A stretch of 64,000 nt of DNA from Planococcus rifietoensis. Its GTDB lineage: Bacteria; Bacillota; Bacilli; Bacillales_A; Planococcaceae. Location: NCBI RefSeq assembly GCF_001465795.2, contig NZ_CP013659.2, forward strand, positions 124,001-188,000, written 5' to 3'. The notes below the pieces were generated by a model that saw only the letters and a program-made list of their open reading frames with translations, had not been told where the DNA came from and did not search any database. The position numbers and the translations under genes are program-made. Below are positions 41,344 to 50,456 of this stretch, piece after piece. Within the stretch, counting starts at the first letter, position 1, and each line of letters begins with the position of its first letter.

Positions 41344-42897
41344 ATGTCTCAAAGTGAACAGCAAAACCGTATTCCCGAATCGAAAGAGTCTTTTTGGAGA
41401 GCGTACAAGGAATTGCCGGATTACCCGGCATTTACCGGCAATAAGTCTACGGAAGTCGCAGTAGTGGGCGCTGGAATCGCGGGCGTCATCACAGCGTATC
41501 TATTGGCGAAAGAAGGAAAGAAAGTGACACTTCTTGATGCCGGCAAATTGATCGATGGCGTCACGGGCTATACGACTGCGAAAATTTCGGCTCAGCATGG
41601 CCTGTATTACGCGCCGCTGATCAAACTGGTCGGTGAAAAACAAGCAAAGCTTTATTACGAAGCCAATATGGACGGATTGAAATTCATCGAAGAAACGGCA
41701 AAAGAACTGAACATCGATTGCGATTTTTCGCATCGCGATGCGTTCATCTATTCGACAAAAGATTCCACGGTGAAGTTATTGGAGAAAGAAGCGGAAGCAT
41801 ACCAGCAGCTGGGCATCGACGGGGAGCTTGCACGCGAAGAGTCAGAGCTGCCGTTCCCTGTGACAGAAGCGCTCGTCATGCGTAACCAGGCTCAATTCCA
41901 TCCGGTGAAATTCTTGACCGGCCTCGTAAAAGAACTGGAGAAAATGGGCGTAGACATCCACGAACAAAGCCGCGCCATGAAAATCCTGAGCAAAAAAGAC
42001 CCGGTCATCCAGACGGAAAACCTATCTCATTTATCGTGCGATAAAGTAGTCGTTGCGACGCATTATCCGTTCAACGATTTCGACGGCATGTATTTCTCCA
42101 GGCTGTCAGTCAACCGCTCCTATGCCATTGCCGTCCGGACCAATGGCAAGATTCCAGAAGGCATGTACATCAGCGCCGACAGCCCATCCCGCTCTATCCG
42201 GTTTACGCCGGGAGAGGACGGGGAAAAACTCTTGCTGCTCGGCGGAGAAGGCCATGCGACGGGCCAAAGCTCCGTCGACACGATGGAACATTACGAGAAT
42301 TTGGCGAAGTTCGGCGAGGATTATTTCGCTGCAGACGAGATTCCATATCGCTGGTCGTCGCAGGATATGACGACTTTGGATAAAATCCCGTACGTCGGCA
42401 CGATCACCGCGGGTTATGAAAATATCCTTGTCGCCACCGGATTCCATAAATGGGGCATGGCGAACGGCGCCATTGCCGGCCGGATTCTGACCGACCAAAT
42501 CGTCGGGCGTGAAAACCCATACGCTGCGTTATTCGATCCGACGCGGCCGAAAGTGAAAACAGCCGATGCGGCGAGCTTCTTGAAAGACAATGCCTCGGTG
42601 GCAAAAGAACTGGTCAGCGGCAAACTGAAAAAAGCCTCCAAGACCATCGACGACCTTGAAAAAGGACAGGGCGGTCTTGTCAAAGTGGACGGCAAAAAAG
42701 CGGGCGGTTACCGAGATGAATATGGCCAAGTGCATCTTGTCAAACCGACCTGTACGCATATGGGCTGTGATGTGGCGTGGAACGATGCCGAAACATCATG
42801 GGATTGCCCGTGTCACGGTTCCCGCTTCTCGCATACCGGAGAAGTATTGGAAGGCCCTGCCGTGAAACCGCTGAAGAAATTAGAAGGCGGCATATAA
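41344..42897 (+). CDS. FAD-dependent oxidoreductase with C-terminal Rieske [2Fe-2S] domain (YhfW-like)
   Basis: Two-domain protein of 517 residues. The N-terminal DAO-type FAD domain (about 35-400) has the dinucleotide motif VAVVGAGIAGVITAYLLA. The C-terminal Rieske domain (about 430-517) has the cluster ligands in CTHMGC and CPCHGS. The combination matches B. subtilis YhfW. Its donor and acceptor are not known; similar proteins may oxidise small amines or pass electrons to a quinone or oxygenase. AAAGGAGGGGC precedes the ATG. It is a single gene after the palindromic spacer, ended by a terminator. Confidence 0.88.
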   Translation: MSQSEQQNRIPESKESFWRAYKELPDYPAFTGNKSTEVAVVGAGIAGVITAYLLAKEGKKVTLLDAGKLIDGVTGYTTAKISAQHGLYYAPLIKLVGEKQAKLYYEANMDGLKFIEETAKELNIDCDFSHRDAFIYSTKDSTVKLLEKEAEAYQQLGIDGELAREESELPFPVTEALVMRNQAQFHPVKFLTGLVKELEKMGVDIHEQSRAMKILSKKDPVIQTENLSHLSCDKVVVATHYPFNDFDGMYFSRLSVNRSYAIAVRTNGKIPEGMYISADSPSRSIRFTPGEDGEKLLLLGGEGHATGQSSVDTMEHYENLAKFGEDYFAADEIPYRWSSQDMTTLDKIPYVGTITAGYENILVATGFHKWGMANGAIAGRILTDQIVGRENPYAALFDPTRPKVKTADAASFLKDNASVAKELVSGKLKKASKTIDDLEKGQGGLVKVDGKKAGGYRDEYGQVHLVKPTCTHMGCDVAWNDAETSWDCPCHGSRFSHTGEVLEGPAVKPLKKLEGGI

Positions 42898-42905
42898 AAC
42901 GTAGA

Positions 42906-42938
42906 AAAAAAGAAGCAGCGACGGCTGCTTCTTTTTTT
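42906..42938. terminator. Bidirectional terminator between the FAD/Rieske gene and yceI
   Basis: AAAAAGAAGCAG / CTGCTTCTTTTT with loop CGACGG is flanked by A- and T-runs. Confidence 0.9.
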
Positions 42939-42942
42939 ATGC

Positions 42943-43467
42943 TTATGCTGGGTTCGCTTGGATTTCCAAGTTCAATTTGATGTCTTCGCCGACAAGCACG
43001 CCGCCTGTTTCAAGCGCTTGGTTCCATGTCAAACCGAAATCTTTGCGGTTGATTTTGCCGTTGACGTTGTAAGCAACAACTTCAACGCCCCACGGGTTGG
43101 TAGCTTTGCCGCCGTATTCCGCTTCGAATTTCGCTGGGCGGGTCACGCCTTTGATCGTCAAATCGCCTTCAAGCTCATATTCGTCATCGTCTTTTTTGCG
43201 GATATCGGTTGCGTTGAACGTAATGTATGGATGCTGCTCAGCGTCGAAGAAATCTGCAGAGCGCAAGTGGTTGTCGCGGTCTTCATTATTGGTATCGATG
43301 CTTGTCACGTCAATTTTGAAATCGATCAATGCATTTTCAAGGTTGTTTTCATCTGCTTCCACCTGTGCTTCGTATGAAGCGAAAGAGCCTTTCACTTTTG
43401 AGATCATCATGTGTTTCACGGAAAATCCGATTTCTGAATGCGCTTGGTCTACTGTCCATTTTTTCAT
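42943..43467 (-). CDS. YceI-family lipid-binding protein (cytoplasmic form)
   Basis: Beta-barrel protein of 174 residues of the YceI family, which binds isoprenoid quinone-like or other amphipathic molecules in a lipocalin-like cavity. The pattern WTVDQAHSEIGFSVKHMMIS at the start and LTIKGVTRPAKFEAEY in the middle are diagnostic. There is no signal peptide, as is usual for Firmicute members. The ATG at 43467 follows GGAGG; an upstream extension has no ribosome site. The promoter contains TTCGAGATA, the right half of the MhqR operator, which links it to quinone stress with azoR and mhqO. Confidence 0.9.
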   Translation of the reverse strand: MKKWTVDQAHSEIGFSVKHMMISKVKGSFASYEAQVEADENNLENALIDFKIDVTSIDTNNEDRDNHLRSADFFDAEQHPYITFNATDIRKKDDDEYELEGDLTIKGVTRPAKFEAEYGGKATNPWGVEVVAYNVNGKINRKDFGLTWNQALETGGVLVGEDIKLNLEIQANPA

Positions 43468-43501
43468 GAGTAATTCCTCCAATTTCGTATGTGTTAGCCT
43501 T

Positions 43502-43530
43502 ACTATAAACAATTAATATCTCGAAGTCAA
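43502..43530 (-). promoter_or_regulatory. Sigma-A promoter of yceI with an MhqR-like half-site
   Basis: On the minus strand: TTGACT, 17 bp, TATAGT. The spacer contains TTCGAGATA (plus strand TATCTCGAA, 43517-43525), the same element at the same place as in the azoR promoter. Confidence 0.7.
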
Positions 43531-43669
43531 TAGGTTTTAATTAAAATAGTTTTAATTAGAGATAAAATTTATCCAGACTTTAGTCCTTAACAAGGCAATA
43601 TCGCTTGTCAAAACATGATGAAAAATGGATACTATTAAGAGCGAAAAGTTTAGAAGGGATTTGCTTGGA

Positions 43670-44587
43670 ATGATGAAAGAAACTTGGTTGGCGGATTTGC
43701 GCCGTTTTGTGGCAGAAGATCACGTCAAAATGGACGAGCCTTTGCATTTGCATACATTGACGAAAATGGGCGGGCCGGCCGATATATTTGTAGCACCGAC
43801 AACTGAAGATGAAGTAGCTTATACAGTAAAATACGCATATGACAATGAGATCCCGCTTTTGATGCTTGGGAACGGTTCTAATATGGTCGTCCGTGATGGC
43901 GGCGTCCGTGGAATCGTGCTGACATTCAAGAAGCTGGACGGCATCATGATCAATGGCACAACAGTAATTGCCCAAGGCGGCGCAGACATTAAGAAAGTAT
44001 CGCGCGCAGCAGCTGACCGCCAGCTGACAGGCTTGGAATTCGCTTGTGGCATCCCTGGCTCGATCGGCGGCGCGATGGCGATGAACGCTGGCGCATACGG
44101 CGGCGAGATCAAAGACGTTATCGTCCGGGCGACCGTCTTGACAAAAGAAGGCGAAAAGCTGGTCTTGACGAAAGACGAGCTGGAACTCGGCTACCGGAAA
44201 AGCATCATCACGAAAAAAGGCTTTTATGTCCTGGCTGCCGAGTTCGGCCTCGAAATCGGCGAGCAGCGGGTCATTGATGCCAAAATGTCTGATTTGACTT
44301 TCCAGCGCGAAAGCAAGCAGCCGCTTGAATTCCCTTCTGCAGGAAGTGTCTTCAAACGGCCGCCTGGCAATTTTGCGGGCAAGCTGATCCAGGAAAGTGG
44401 ATTGCAGGGCAGAGGGTTTGGCGGTGCGGAAGTTTCGACGAAGCACGCCGGATTTATCGTCAACAAAAACAACGCGACAGCCAATGACTATATCCAAACC
44501 ATTGAAATGGTGAAAAAAGCGGTGTTCGAAAAATTCGGCATCGATTTGGAGCTGGAAGTGAAAATTGTCGGCGAAGATATGGCTTGA
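43670..44587 (+). CDS. murB: UDP-N-acetylenolpyruvoylglucosamine reductase MurB
   Basis: Flavoenzyme of about 305 residues that makes UDP-N-acetylmuramate for peptidoglycan. FAD-binding motifs are TLTKMGGPADIFV, MLGNGSNMVVRDGG and GIPGSIGGAMAMNAGAYGGE. The C-terminal SAGSVFKRP and LIQESGLQGRGFGGAEVS segments match type II MurB, typical of Firmicutes. The start is likely ATG 43670 after AGAAGGGA. It stands alone rather than in the division cluster, as often seen in Bacillales with a second copy, and has its own terminator. Confidence 0.95.
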   Translation: MMKETWLADLRRFVAEDHVKMDEPLHLHTLTKMGGPADIFVAPTTEDEVAYTVKYAYDNEIPLLMLGNGSNMVVRDGGVRGIVLTFKKLDGIMINGTTVIAQGGADIKKVSRAAADRQLTGLEFACGIPGSIGGAMAMNAGAYGGEIKDVIVRATVLTKEGEKLVLTKDELELGYRKSIITKKGFYVLAAEFGLEIGEQRVIDAKMSDLTFQRESKQPLEFPSAGSVFKRPPGNFAGKLIQESGLQGRGFGGAEVSTKHAGFIVNKNNATANDYIQTIEMVKKAVFEKFGIDLELEVKIVGEDMA

Positions 44588-44596
44588 TTTCAATGG

Positions 44597-44628
44597 GCGG
44601 CACTCCTTATACGGAGTGCCGCTTTTTT
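44597..44628 (+). terminator. Terminator after murB
   Basis: A 10-bp perfect stem GCGGCACTCC / GGAGTGCCGC with loop TTATAC is followed by six T residues. Confidence 0.93.
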
Positions 44629-44645
44629 AATTAGAGCCATTATTA

Positions 44646-44654
44646 TGGTATAAT
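44646..44654 (+). promoter_or_regulatory. Extended -10 promoter (TGGTATAAT) of the antiporter gene
   Basis: A consensus -10 with the TG extension and no good -35. Transcription would start about 20 nt before the GTG start codon. Confidence 0.5.
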
Positions 44655-44679
44655 GAATTCAAAGTAATTTATGGAGTAG

Positions 44680-46164
44680 GTGGTCAATATACAGAGCTTT
44701 AGTGTAGACGGTATAATCTTGATCGGCGGGATATTCCTGCTGGCTGGCGTTTTGATGACGAAAGTATCAGCTCGCGCCGGCGTTCCCTCGCTCGTTTTGT
44801 TTATGTTCCTCGGCATGGTGCTAGGCAGTGATGTTTCAGGCCTCATTTATTTCTCCAACGCAGAAATTGCCCAGATGGTCGGAATTGTCGCCCTCATTAT
44901 TATCCTCTTCGAAGGTGGTTTGCAAACCCAATGGAAGCATATCCGCCCGGTTCTTGGCGGTTCAATCGTCCTGGCGACGCTTGGGGTTTTGATCACAACA
45001 GGCATTGTAGCTGTCGCAGCGTACTATGTCTTTGATTTGACTTGGCTGCAGGCCTTGCTGCTGGGGTCTATCGTCGGGTCGACGGATGCCGCAGCGGTAT
45101 TCTCGGTTCTCGCAGGCCAAAACATCAAATCCAAAATCTCCTCAACGCTCGAAGCGGAGTCAGGAACGAACGACCCGATGGCGATGTTTTTGACCATCGC
45201 GTTTGTTCAATTGATCATGATCCCGGATTCCTCGGTTTGGACAATGCTCGGCAGCTTCGTGCTTCAAATGGGGCTCGGCTTGGTTCTGGGATTGGCGCTT
45301 GGATTGTTCGCCTCGTGGACCATCAACCGGATCCGGCTGGATGCATCCGGGCTCTACGCGGTGCTTGCCGCGGGCTTTGCGATTTTCATCTATAGCTTTA
45401 CAGCCGTTCTTGGCGGCAGCGGATTGCTGGCGGTTTACTTAGCAGCACTCGTAATCGGGACGCGTGATTTGACGCATAGCTATTCGATCGTTTCTTTCCA
45501 TGAAGGTTTTGCTTGGCTTATGCAGATTGTCATGTTCGTCATTCTGGGGCTGCTCGTTTTCCCAAGTCAATTGGCTGACTGGGATCTCATCTGGAAAGGG
45601 CTTGTGTTGTCGTTCGTATTGATTTTCGTAGCGCGCCCGATTGCTGTCTTCGTCAGTACAGCGTTCTTCGATTATGACTTGAAAGAAAAGCTGTTCATGT
45701 CCTGGGCGGGACTGCGCGGAGCGGTTCCGATCGTTCTGGCGACGTTCCCGATGCTTGCGGGCATGGACAACAGCATCATGTTTTTCAATATCGTTTCATT
45801 TATTGTGTTGACGTCCGCATTGCTGCAAGGCTCGACAATCCCATTCTTTGCCGAGAAACTTGGATTGAACGGGCGCCCGGTTCCAAAACGCATCCATTCC
45901 TTGGAACTGGTCTCGATGGACCGTGCCAATGCAGAAATGCTCGAAGTTGAACTATCTGAGAAATCACCATTCGCAGGCCAGTTGGTGCAGACAATCGGCC
46001 TGCCGAACCAGACTTTAATCAGTGCCATCATCCGTTCGGGCAAGCTTGTCATGCCGACCGGAACGACGCGTCTCAGAAAAGGGGATGTGCTGTATGTCCT
46101 CACTGAAAAGAAACAAGTGCCGAAAGTGAAATTGGTGCTTGGAGAAGAAGATTTCGTCAACTAA
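44680..46164 (+). CDS. CPA1-family K+/H+ (or Na+/H+) antiporter with C-terminal RCK_C domain
   Basis: Monovalent cation/proton antiporter of 494 residues with about 12 helices (residues 10-395), including the transport-core motif GSTDAAAVFS and the ESGTNDPMA motif with its conserved Asp. A TrkA-C (RCK_C) domain follows (about 410-490; ELSEKSPFAGQLVQTI ... GDVLYVL). This layout is that of NhaP2/CvrA-type potassium/proton antiporters, regulated by a nucleotide or ligand on the tail. The start GTG at 44680 has GGAG only 3 nt upstream, an unusually short spacing, so the exact start is uncertain. Confidence 0.88.
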   Translation: MVNIQSFSVDGIILIGGIFLLAGVLMTKVSARAGVPSLVLFMFLGMVLGSDVSGLIYFSNAEIAQMVGIVALIIILFEGGLQTQWKHIRPVLGGSIVLATLGVLITTGIVAVAAYYVFDLTWLQALLLGSIVGSTDAAAVFSVLAGQNIKSKISSTLEAESGTNDPMAMFLTIAFVQLIMIPDSSVWTMLGSFVLQMGLGLVLGLALGLFASWTINRIRLDASGLYAVLAAGFAIFIYSFTAVLGGSGLLAVYLAALVIGTRDLTHSYSIVSFHEGFAWLMQIVMFVILGLLVFPSQLADWDLIWKGLVLSFVLIFVARPIAVFVSTAFFDYDLKEKLFMSWAGLRGAVPIVLATFPMLAGMDNSIMFFNIVSFIVLTSALLQGSTIPFFAEKLGLNGRPVPKRIHSLELVSMDRANAEMLEVELSEKSPFAGQLVQTIGLPNQTLISAIIRSGKLVMPTGTTRLRKGDVLYVLTEKKQVPKVKLVLGEEDFVN

Positions 46165-46190
46165 GCTTGCCCTTGCGGCAGGCTTTTTTT
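46165..46190 (+). terminator. Terminator after the antiporter
   Basis: A 7-bp stem GCTTGCC / GGCAGGC (one G-T pair) with loop CTTGC is followed by seven T residues. Confidence 0.85.
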
Positions 46191-46252
46191 GATGCTGAGG
46201 AAGGATTTTCCACTGGACCGGTCGAATGGAAATCACAAAGGGGGATTCAATC

Positions 46253-48607
46253 ATGAAAAAGAAAAAATGGGTGAAATGGCTGTTGATTGCATTCGGCTCA
46301 TTGCTCGGGCTGGCAATCGTTGCAGGTATCTTTGCAAACGCTTACATATCGAAGTCGAAACCAGTCATTGAAGGGGAAGTGGCTGTAGCGGTGCTGGAAC
46401 AACAAGTGACAGTCGTGCGGGATGATATCGGTGTGCCCCATATCCAGGCCGGGAGCGATGCGGACCTGTACCGTGCGCAAGGCTATGTGCAGGCGCAGGA
46501 CCGTTTGTTCCAAATGGATTTATCGAGGCGGCAAGCAAGCGGCCGCTTAGCTGAAGTGATTGGGGAAGCAGCCGTTGATACCGATAAATATTTCCGCACC
46601 TTCAGTTTGCGCCGCGCAGGGGAAGCATCTTGGGCCGGCTACGGGGACGAAGCAAAACAAGTGCTTGAATGGTATGCGGAAGGTGTCAACGCGTATATCG
46701 AAGAAGCGAAAGAAGAGGGCCGCCTTAGCTATGAATTCGCGCTGCTCGGCTATGAGCCTGAACCGTGGACGCCTGTCGACTCCTTGGCGATCGGCAAATT
46801 CATGGCTTATGATCTCGGCGGCCATTGGAATTCGCTCGCTGTCCGGCATTGGGCATTGAATGAATTCCCAGAAGATAAAGCGCGTGAATTGTTCATCCGC
46901 TACCCGGAAGAAGCGCCTGCCATTTTGGCGGCCAATAAAAAGCAGCCAGTGTCGGTCGCAGGCGCTTTCGATCCCTCGGTCATTCCGCCAGAGTTCAACG
47001 GCAGCAATAACTGGGTCGTGTCAGGGGATAAAACGGAAAGCGGGCTGCCGCTACTAGCAGACGATCCGCATCTCGGGCTCAGCACGCCATCCATTTGGTA
47101 CCAGATGCATTTGGAGTCGCCTGAACAAAATGTCAGCGGCGTCATCTTCGCTGGCATTCCGGGAATCATTCTCGGGCATAACGAACAGATCGCGTGGGGC
47201 GTGACGAATGTCGGGCCGGATGTGCAGGATCTGTATATCGAAACGCCAAACCCTGACGATCCGACACAGTTCCGTTATGAAGGCCAGTGGGAGCAAGCAG
47301 AAGTGCTGGAAGAACCGATCCGAGTAAAAGACGGGGAGACAGTCGATTTCGAAGTGCTCGTCACCCGCCACGGGCCTATCGTGTCACCAGTCTTATATGA
47401 AGAAGAAGAGCCTTCCGCCGTCTTTTCCATGCAGTGGACCGCGCTTGAGCCGACACTTGAACTGCAGGCCGTGTTGAATTTCAATAAAGCGGAGAACTGG
47501 GAACAATTCGAAACGGCTTTGGAAGATTTCCAGGCGCCTGCACAGAATTTCGTATTTGCGTCGACTGATGGCACCATTGCCTACAAAGCGAATGGGCGTA
47601 TTCCGATCCGCAAACAAGGCGACGGGCAATTGCCGGTGCCGGGTGATTCTGCTGAATATGGCTGGGATGGCTATGTGCCGTTCGATGAATTGCCGCGTTC
47701 GGTCAATCCGCAATCTGGCTTTATCGCGACCGCCAATAACCAGGTCATCGATGATAGCTATCCGTACCATATTACGGATTTCTGGGCGCAGCCTTACCGT
47801 TATGAGCGCATCGCGGAAGTGCTCGAAAGCAGCGATAAACTGACGGCGGAAGACATGATGGCCTTACAGATGGACCAGAAAAACCTGTATGCTGCGGAAT
47901 TTCTCGAAAGCATGATGGCAGAAGTCGAAAAATTGACGGATGAACACGAAGAATTATTCGAGATGCTGCGGGAATGGGACCAGGTTGACAGTGCTGGCCA
48001 AGCAGCACCTTTTGTCTTCCATACCTGGATGCGCCAATTGCCGGACACTTTATTCGAGGAACAATTTCCAGAAGATGTCTACGATATGCTGTCGGGGAAG
48101 AACCATATTACCGACGCCTTATTGCGCCGGGCTTTTGAGGGAGAAGAAGGTGCATGGGTGCGTGAATACGGCGGCACAGGCAGATGGCTGGCTGACTCGC
48201 TTGATCTCGCACTCGATGATATCGAAGCTGCACAAGGCAGCGATCCGCAAGACTGGGAATGGGGCGATTACCATCAATTGACCTTCCCGCATCCCGTCGC
48301 TGGGGCATCGCCGATTCTCGAGCGATTCTTGAATCCGGACAAAGTGCCCGTGGGCGGCTCGAATATTACCGTCCAGGCAGCGGCCTTCAATGATGACGGC
48401 GAAGTCGATCACGGGGCCTCTTGGCGTTTTGTGGCTGACCTTGCCGATTTATCGAAAGCCTATCATATTGTCGGGCCAGGGCTAAGCGGCCATGTGAAAT
48501 CCGACTTTTTCCATAACCAAGTCGACAAATGGGCGCAAGGCGAGTTTCATGAAACCCAAATTGAAGGCGATGTGGAAGGAGCCGAATTAACGCTCATTCC
48601 TGAATAA
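46253..48607 (+). CDS. Penicillin acylase family protein (Ntn-hydrolase)
   Basis: Precursor of 784 residues of the penicillin G/cephalosporin/AHL acylase family. The N-terminus KKKKWVKWLLIAFGSLLGLAIVAGIF is a signal anchor or signal peptide. The alpha-chain region has DIGVPHIQA and GYVQAQDRLFQMDL. Autocleavage is expected before Ser251 in FNGSNNWVVSG, which then becomes the N-terminal nucleophile of the beta chain. Length is typical. The natural substrate may be an acyl amide such as a beta-lactam or acyl-homoserine lactone, or it may be unrelated; the sequence does not decide. AAGGGGG precedes the ATG. Fluoride channel genes follow 32 bp later. Confidence 0.92.
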   Translation: MKKKKWVKWLLIAFGSLLGLAIVAGIFANAYISKSKPVIEGEVAVAVLEQQVTVVRDDIGVPHIQAGSDADLYRAQGYVQAQDRLFQMDLSRRQASGRLAEVIGEAAVDTDKYFRTFSLRRAGEASWAGYGDEAKQVLEWYAEGVNAYIEEAKEEGRLSYEFALLGYEPEPWTPVDSLAIGKFMAYDLGGHWNSLAVRHWALNEFPEDKARELFIRYPEEAPAILAANKKQPVSVAGAFDPSVIPPEFNGSNNWVVSGDKTESGLPLLADDPHLGLSTPSIWYQMHLESPEQNVSGVIFAGIPGIILGHNEQIAWGVTNVGPDVQDLYIETPNPDDPTQFRYEGQWEQAEVLEEPIRVKDGETVDFEVLVTRHGPIVSPVLYEEEEPSAVFSMQWTALEPTLELQAVLNFNKAENWEQFETALEDFQAPAQNFVFASTDGTIAYKANGRIPIRKQGDGQLPVPGDSAEYGWDGYVPFDELPRSVNPQSGFIATANNQVIDDSYPYHITDFWAQPYRYERIAEVLESSDKLTAEDMMALQMDQKNLYAAEFLESMMAEVEKLTDEHEELFEMLREWDQVDSAGQAAPFVFHTWMRQLPDTLFEEQFPEDVYDMLSGKNHITDALLRRAFEGEEGAWVREYGGTGRWLADSLDLALDDIEAAQGSDPQDWEWGDYHQLTFPHPVAGASPILERFLNPDKVPVGGSNITVQAAAFNDDGEVDHGASWRFVADLADLSKAYHIVGPGLSGHVKSDFFHNQVDKWAQGEFHETQIEGDVEGAELTLIPE

Positions 48608-48639
48608 GGTATACTGGAGAAAAACGTTCGGGGGATTTC

Positions 48640-48993
48640 ATGAAAAATGTATTGGCTGTAGGGTTTGGCGGCATGGCCGGATCGCTTCTCCGCACGGCCG
48701 TGTTTCAATTCGCCGGAGCGGGGCTGGGCTTGTGGCTTGTGAACATTGTCGGAAGCTTCATCATCGGCATCGCGGCTGCCCGCTTAGTAAAGCGTTCGGC
48801 GGGGACGCGGCTGTTCGTCTCGACCGGGCTGATCGGTTCGTTCACGAGTTTTTCAGCCTTTTCGGCGGATTGGTTCCGCTTGCTTGAATCGTCTTTATTA
48901 ACAGGTGTTATGTATGCTCTTGGCATGACGGCTGCATCAATTGTTGCGGCAGCTTTAGGGCTGTTGGCAGGGCGCAAGGGGGCGGTCGAATGA
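48640..48993 (+). CDS. crcB: Fluoride channel subunit CrcB/Fluc (first copy)
   Basis: Small membrane protein of 117 residues with four helices, one of a pair forming a dual-topology fluoride channel. The Fluc motifs are GGMAGSLLRTAVF at the start, WLVNIVGSFIIGIAA with the pore Asn, and STGLIGSFTSFSAF with the Phe-box polar track. It follows TTCGGGGG at the start and overlaps the second copy by 4 nt. The upstream spacer to the acylase gene is only 32 bp, too short for a crcB fluoride riboswitch, so none controls it here. Confidence 0.93.
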   Translation: MKNVLAVGFGGMAGSLLRTAVFQFAGAGLGLWLVNIVGSFIIGIAAARLVKRSAGTRLFVSTGLIGSFTSFSAFSADWFRLLESSLLTGVMYALGMTAASIVAAALGLLAGRKGAVE

Positions 48994-49325
48994 TCAGCAT
49001 CGCGATATTCGGCTTTCTTGGTGCCGTGGCCCGTTATCTCTGCTATATGGCGGTGGAAAATCGTGCGCGCCAGCCAAAACTTGCGACTTGGTTCGTCAAC
49101 AGTCTCGGTTCGCTCATCATCGGCGCATGCCTCGGGGCAGGTGTGCCGGCAGCTTCTGGAATCTTCGGGTTTCTCGGAGCTTTCACGACCTTTTCAACAA
49201 TGGCGCTCGATAGCGTGAAGGATTTTGAAGACGGCCAGTGGAAGCGGGGCATCTTTTATATTTCTGCGACGCTTGTTTCCGGTTTGCTGCTGTTTGCTGT
49301 CGGTTATTCCATTGCTTCTATGTAA
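48990..49325 (+). CDS. crcB: Fluoride channel subunit CrcB/Fluc (second copy)
   Basis: Second Fluc-type protein, 111 residues, four helices. Motifs are GFLGAVARYLCYMAV, WFVNSLGSLIIGACLG with the pore Asn, and GFLGAFTTFSTMALD with the Phe box. Two adjacent crcB genes usually encode oppositely oriented halves of a heterodimer. It overlaps the first copy by ATGA and is followed by a strong terminator. Confidence 0.93.
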   Translation: MISIAIFGFLGAVARYLCYMAVENRARQPKLATWFVNSLGSLIIGACLGAGVPAASGIFGFLGAFTTFSTMALDSVKDFEDGQWKRGIFYISATLVSGLLLFAVGYSIASM

Positions 49326-49326
49326 A

Positions 49327-49361
49327 AAAACCGTTCCGCTGAAGAAGCGGAACGGTTTTTT
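49327..49361. terminator. Bidirectional terminator between crcB and the P1 peptidase gene
   Basis: A 13-bp stem AAACCGTTCCGCT / AGCGGAACGGTTT has T-runs on both sides. Confidence 0.92.
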
Positions 49362-49372
49362 GTGTTGTGTTT

Positions 49373-50371
49373 TTATTCGAATAGGCCTTTTTCAACGACG
49401 CGTCCCATGCGCCCAGAAGTGGTTTCGGCATGGAACAGGGATTGATAGACCGCTTCTTCCGTTGATTCGATGACGCTTTGGAACAGCCCCGCCATCACTT
49501 CGTGGTCATCGCGCAATAGCCGTAAATCGGTATAAGGCGATTGCTGCTGGTGGGGAATCGTATAGGCGGTGGAGAAGGCGATGATGATGTCCCCTGATCC
49601 GTTATGGACATGCGTACCGGTTCGCCCGAGCCCGATAGCCGCACGTTTGGCGAGCCGCTTCAGCTGGCGGCTGTCGAGCGGCGCGTCGGTGGCGATGACG
49701 ATGATGACGGATCCGTCCGGACGCTGTTCCGGAGTATTTTCCGGCAGCCAATTGGCGATGGCAATTTCTTCTTTGCGCCCGAAATTGGTTAAAACGAGCG
49801 CGCCGGCCGTGAACTGTTCATTCCCGTATTTCACAATGCGTGAAGAAGAGCCAATGCCCCCCTTGACGCCGTAGCAGATCATCCCTTTGCCGGCACCGAC
49901 AGCCCCTTGTGCAAAGTCGGCGGAAGCTGTACGAATCGCTTGGACAGCGTGAGCCGGTCCGACCGCCATTCGCCGCATCGAATTCAAATAGCTGTCATTG
50001 CATTCGCCGACAAGCACATTCAACGAACTGGTCGAATCGCCGATCGCTGGATTTTCAGCAAGCATATAATCCATCGTTCCTTGCAGCACCGCTGCCACGC
50101 TGAACGTGTTGGTTAGCATGATCGGGGATTCGAGCACGCCAAGTTCATCAATCTGGACGAGCCCTGCGGTTTTGCCAAAGCCATTTAATACGAACGATGC
50201 AGCAGGCGTTTTTTGTTCGAACCAATTGCCGCCGTGAGGCAAGATTGCGGTGACGCCGGTGCAGACCGATTCTTCTTCATTAATTTTTTCGTCGAGTGTG
50301 ACATGTCCGACGGTGACGCCCGCCACATCGGCGATGGAATTGCATTTTCCTTTATGCATCATGATCCCCAT
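49373..50371 (-). CDS. P1-family aminopeptidase (DmpA-like, S58)
   Basis: Self-processing Ntn-type peptidase of about 332 residues. Family S58 signatures are NSIADVAGVTVGHVTL at the start, GAVGAGKGMICYGVKGGIGSSSRIV in the middle, and THVHNGSGDIIIAFSTAY, which contains the Ser nucleophile (G-S-G) near the autocleavage site. Relatives release N-terminal D- or beta-amino acids. The start is likely ATG 50371, eight nt after AGGA; closer ATG codons at 50362 and 50359 are also possible. It lies 85 bp after usp on the same strand, so the two may be cotranscribed. Confidence 0.88.
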   Translation of the reverse strand: MGIMMHKGKCNSIADVAGVTVGHVTLDEKINEEESVCTGVTAILPHGGNWFEQKTPAASFVLNGFGKTAGLVQIDELGVLESPIMLTNTFSVAAVLQGTMDYMLAENPAIGDSTSSLNVLVGECNDSYLNSMRRMAVGPAHAVQAIRTASADFAQGAVGAGKGMICYGVKGGIGSSSRIVKYGNEQFTAGALVLTNFGRKEEIAIANWLPENTPEQRPDGSVIIVIATDAPLDSRQLKRLAKRAAIGLGRTGTHVHNGSGDIIIAFSTAYTIPHQQQSPYTDLRLLRDDHEVMAGLFQSVIESTEEAVYQSLFHAETTSGRMGRVVEKGLFE

Positions 50372-50456
50372 TTCCGTTTTCCTGCATGATAGGCTACGAA
50401 TCCCGGTGTTGTTTAACAATGTGGAATCGAACAGCTCCGCAGAATGCAGTTTCTCT

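Noticed and set aside
43580..44593. 337-codon open frame on the minus strand
   Set aside because: It lies wholly opposite murB, whose family motifs are unmistakable. The minus frame has no recognisable motif or ribosome site.
48608..48639. Fluoride riboswitch before crcB
   Set aside because: The gap after the acylase gene is only 32 bp and lacks the crcB motif pseudoknot sequences.
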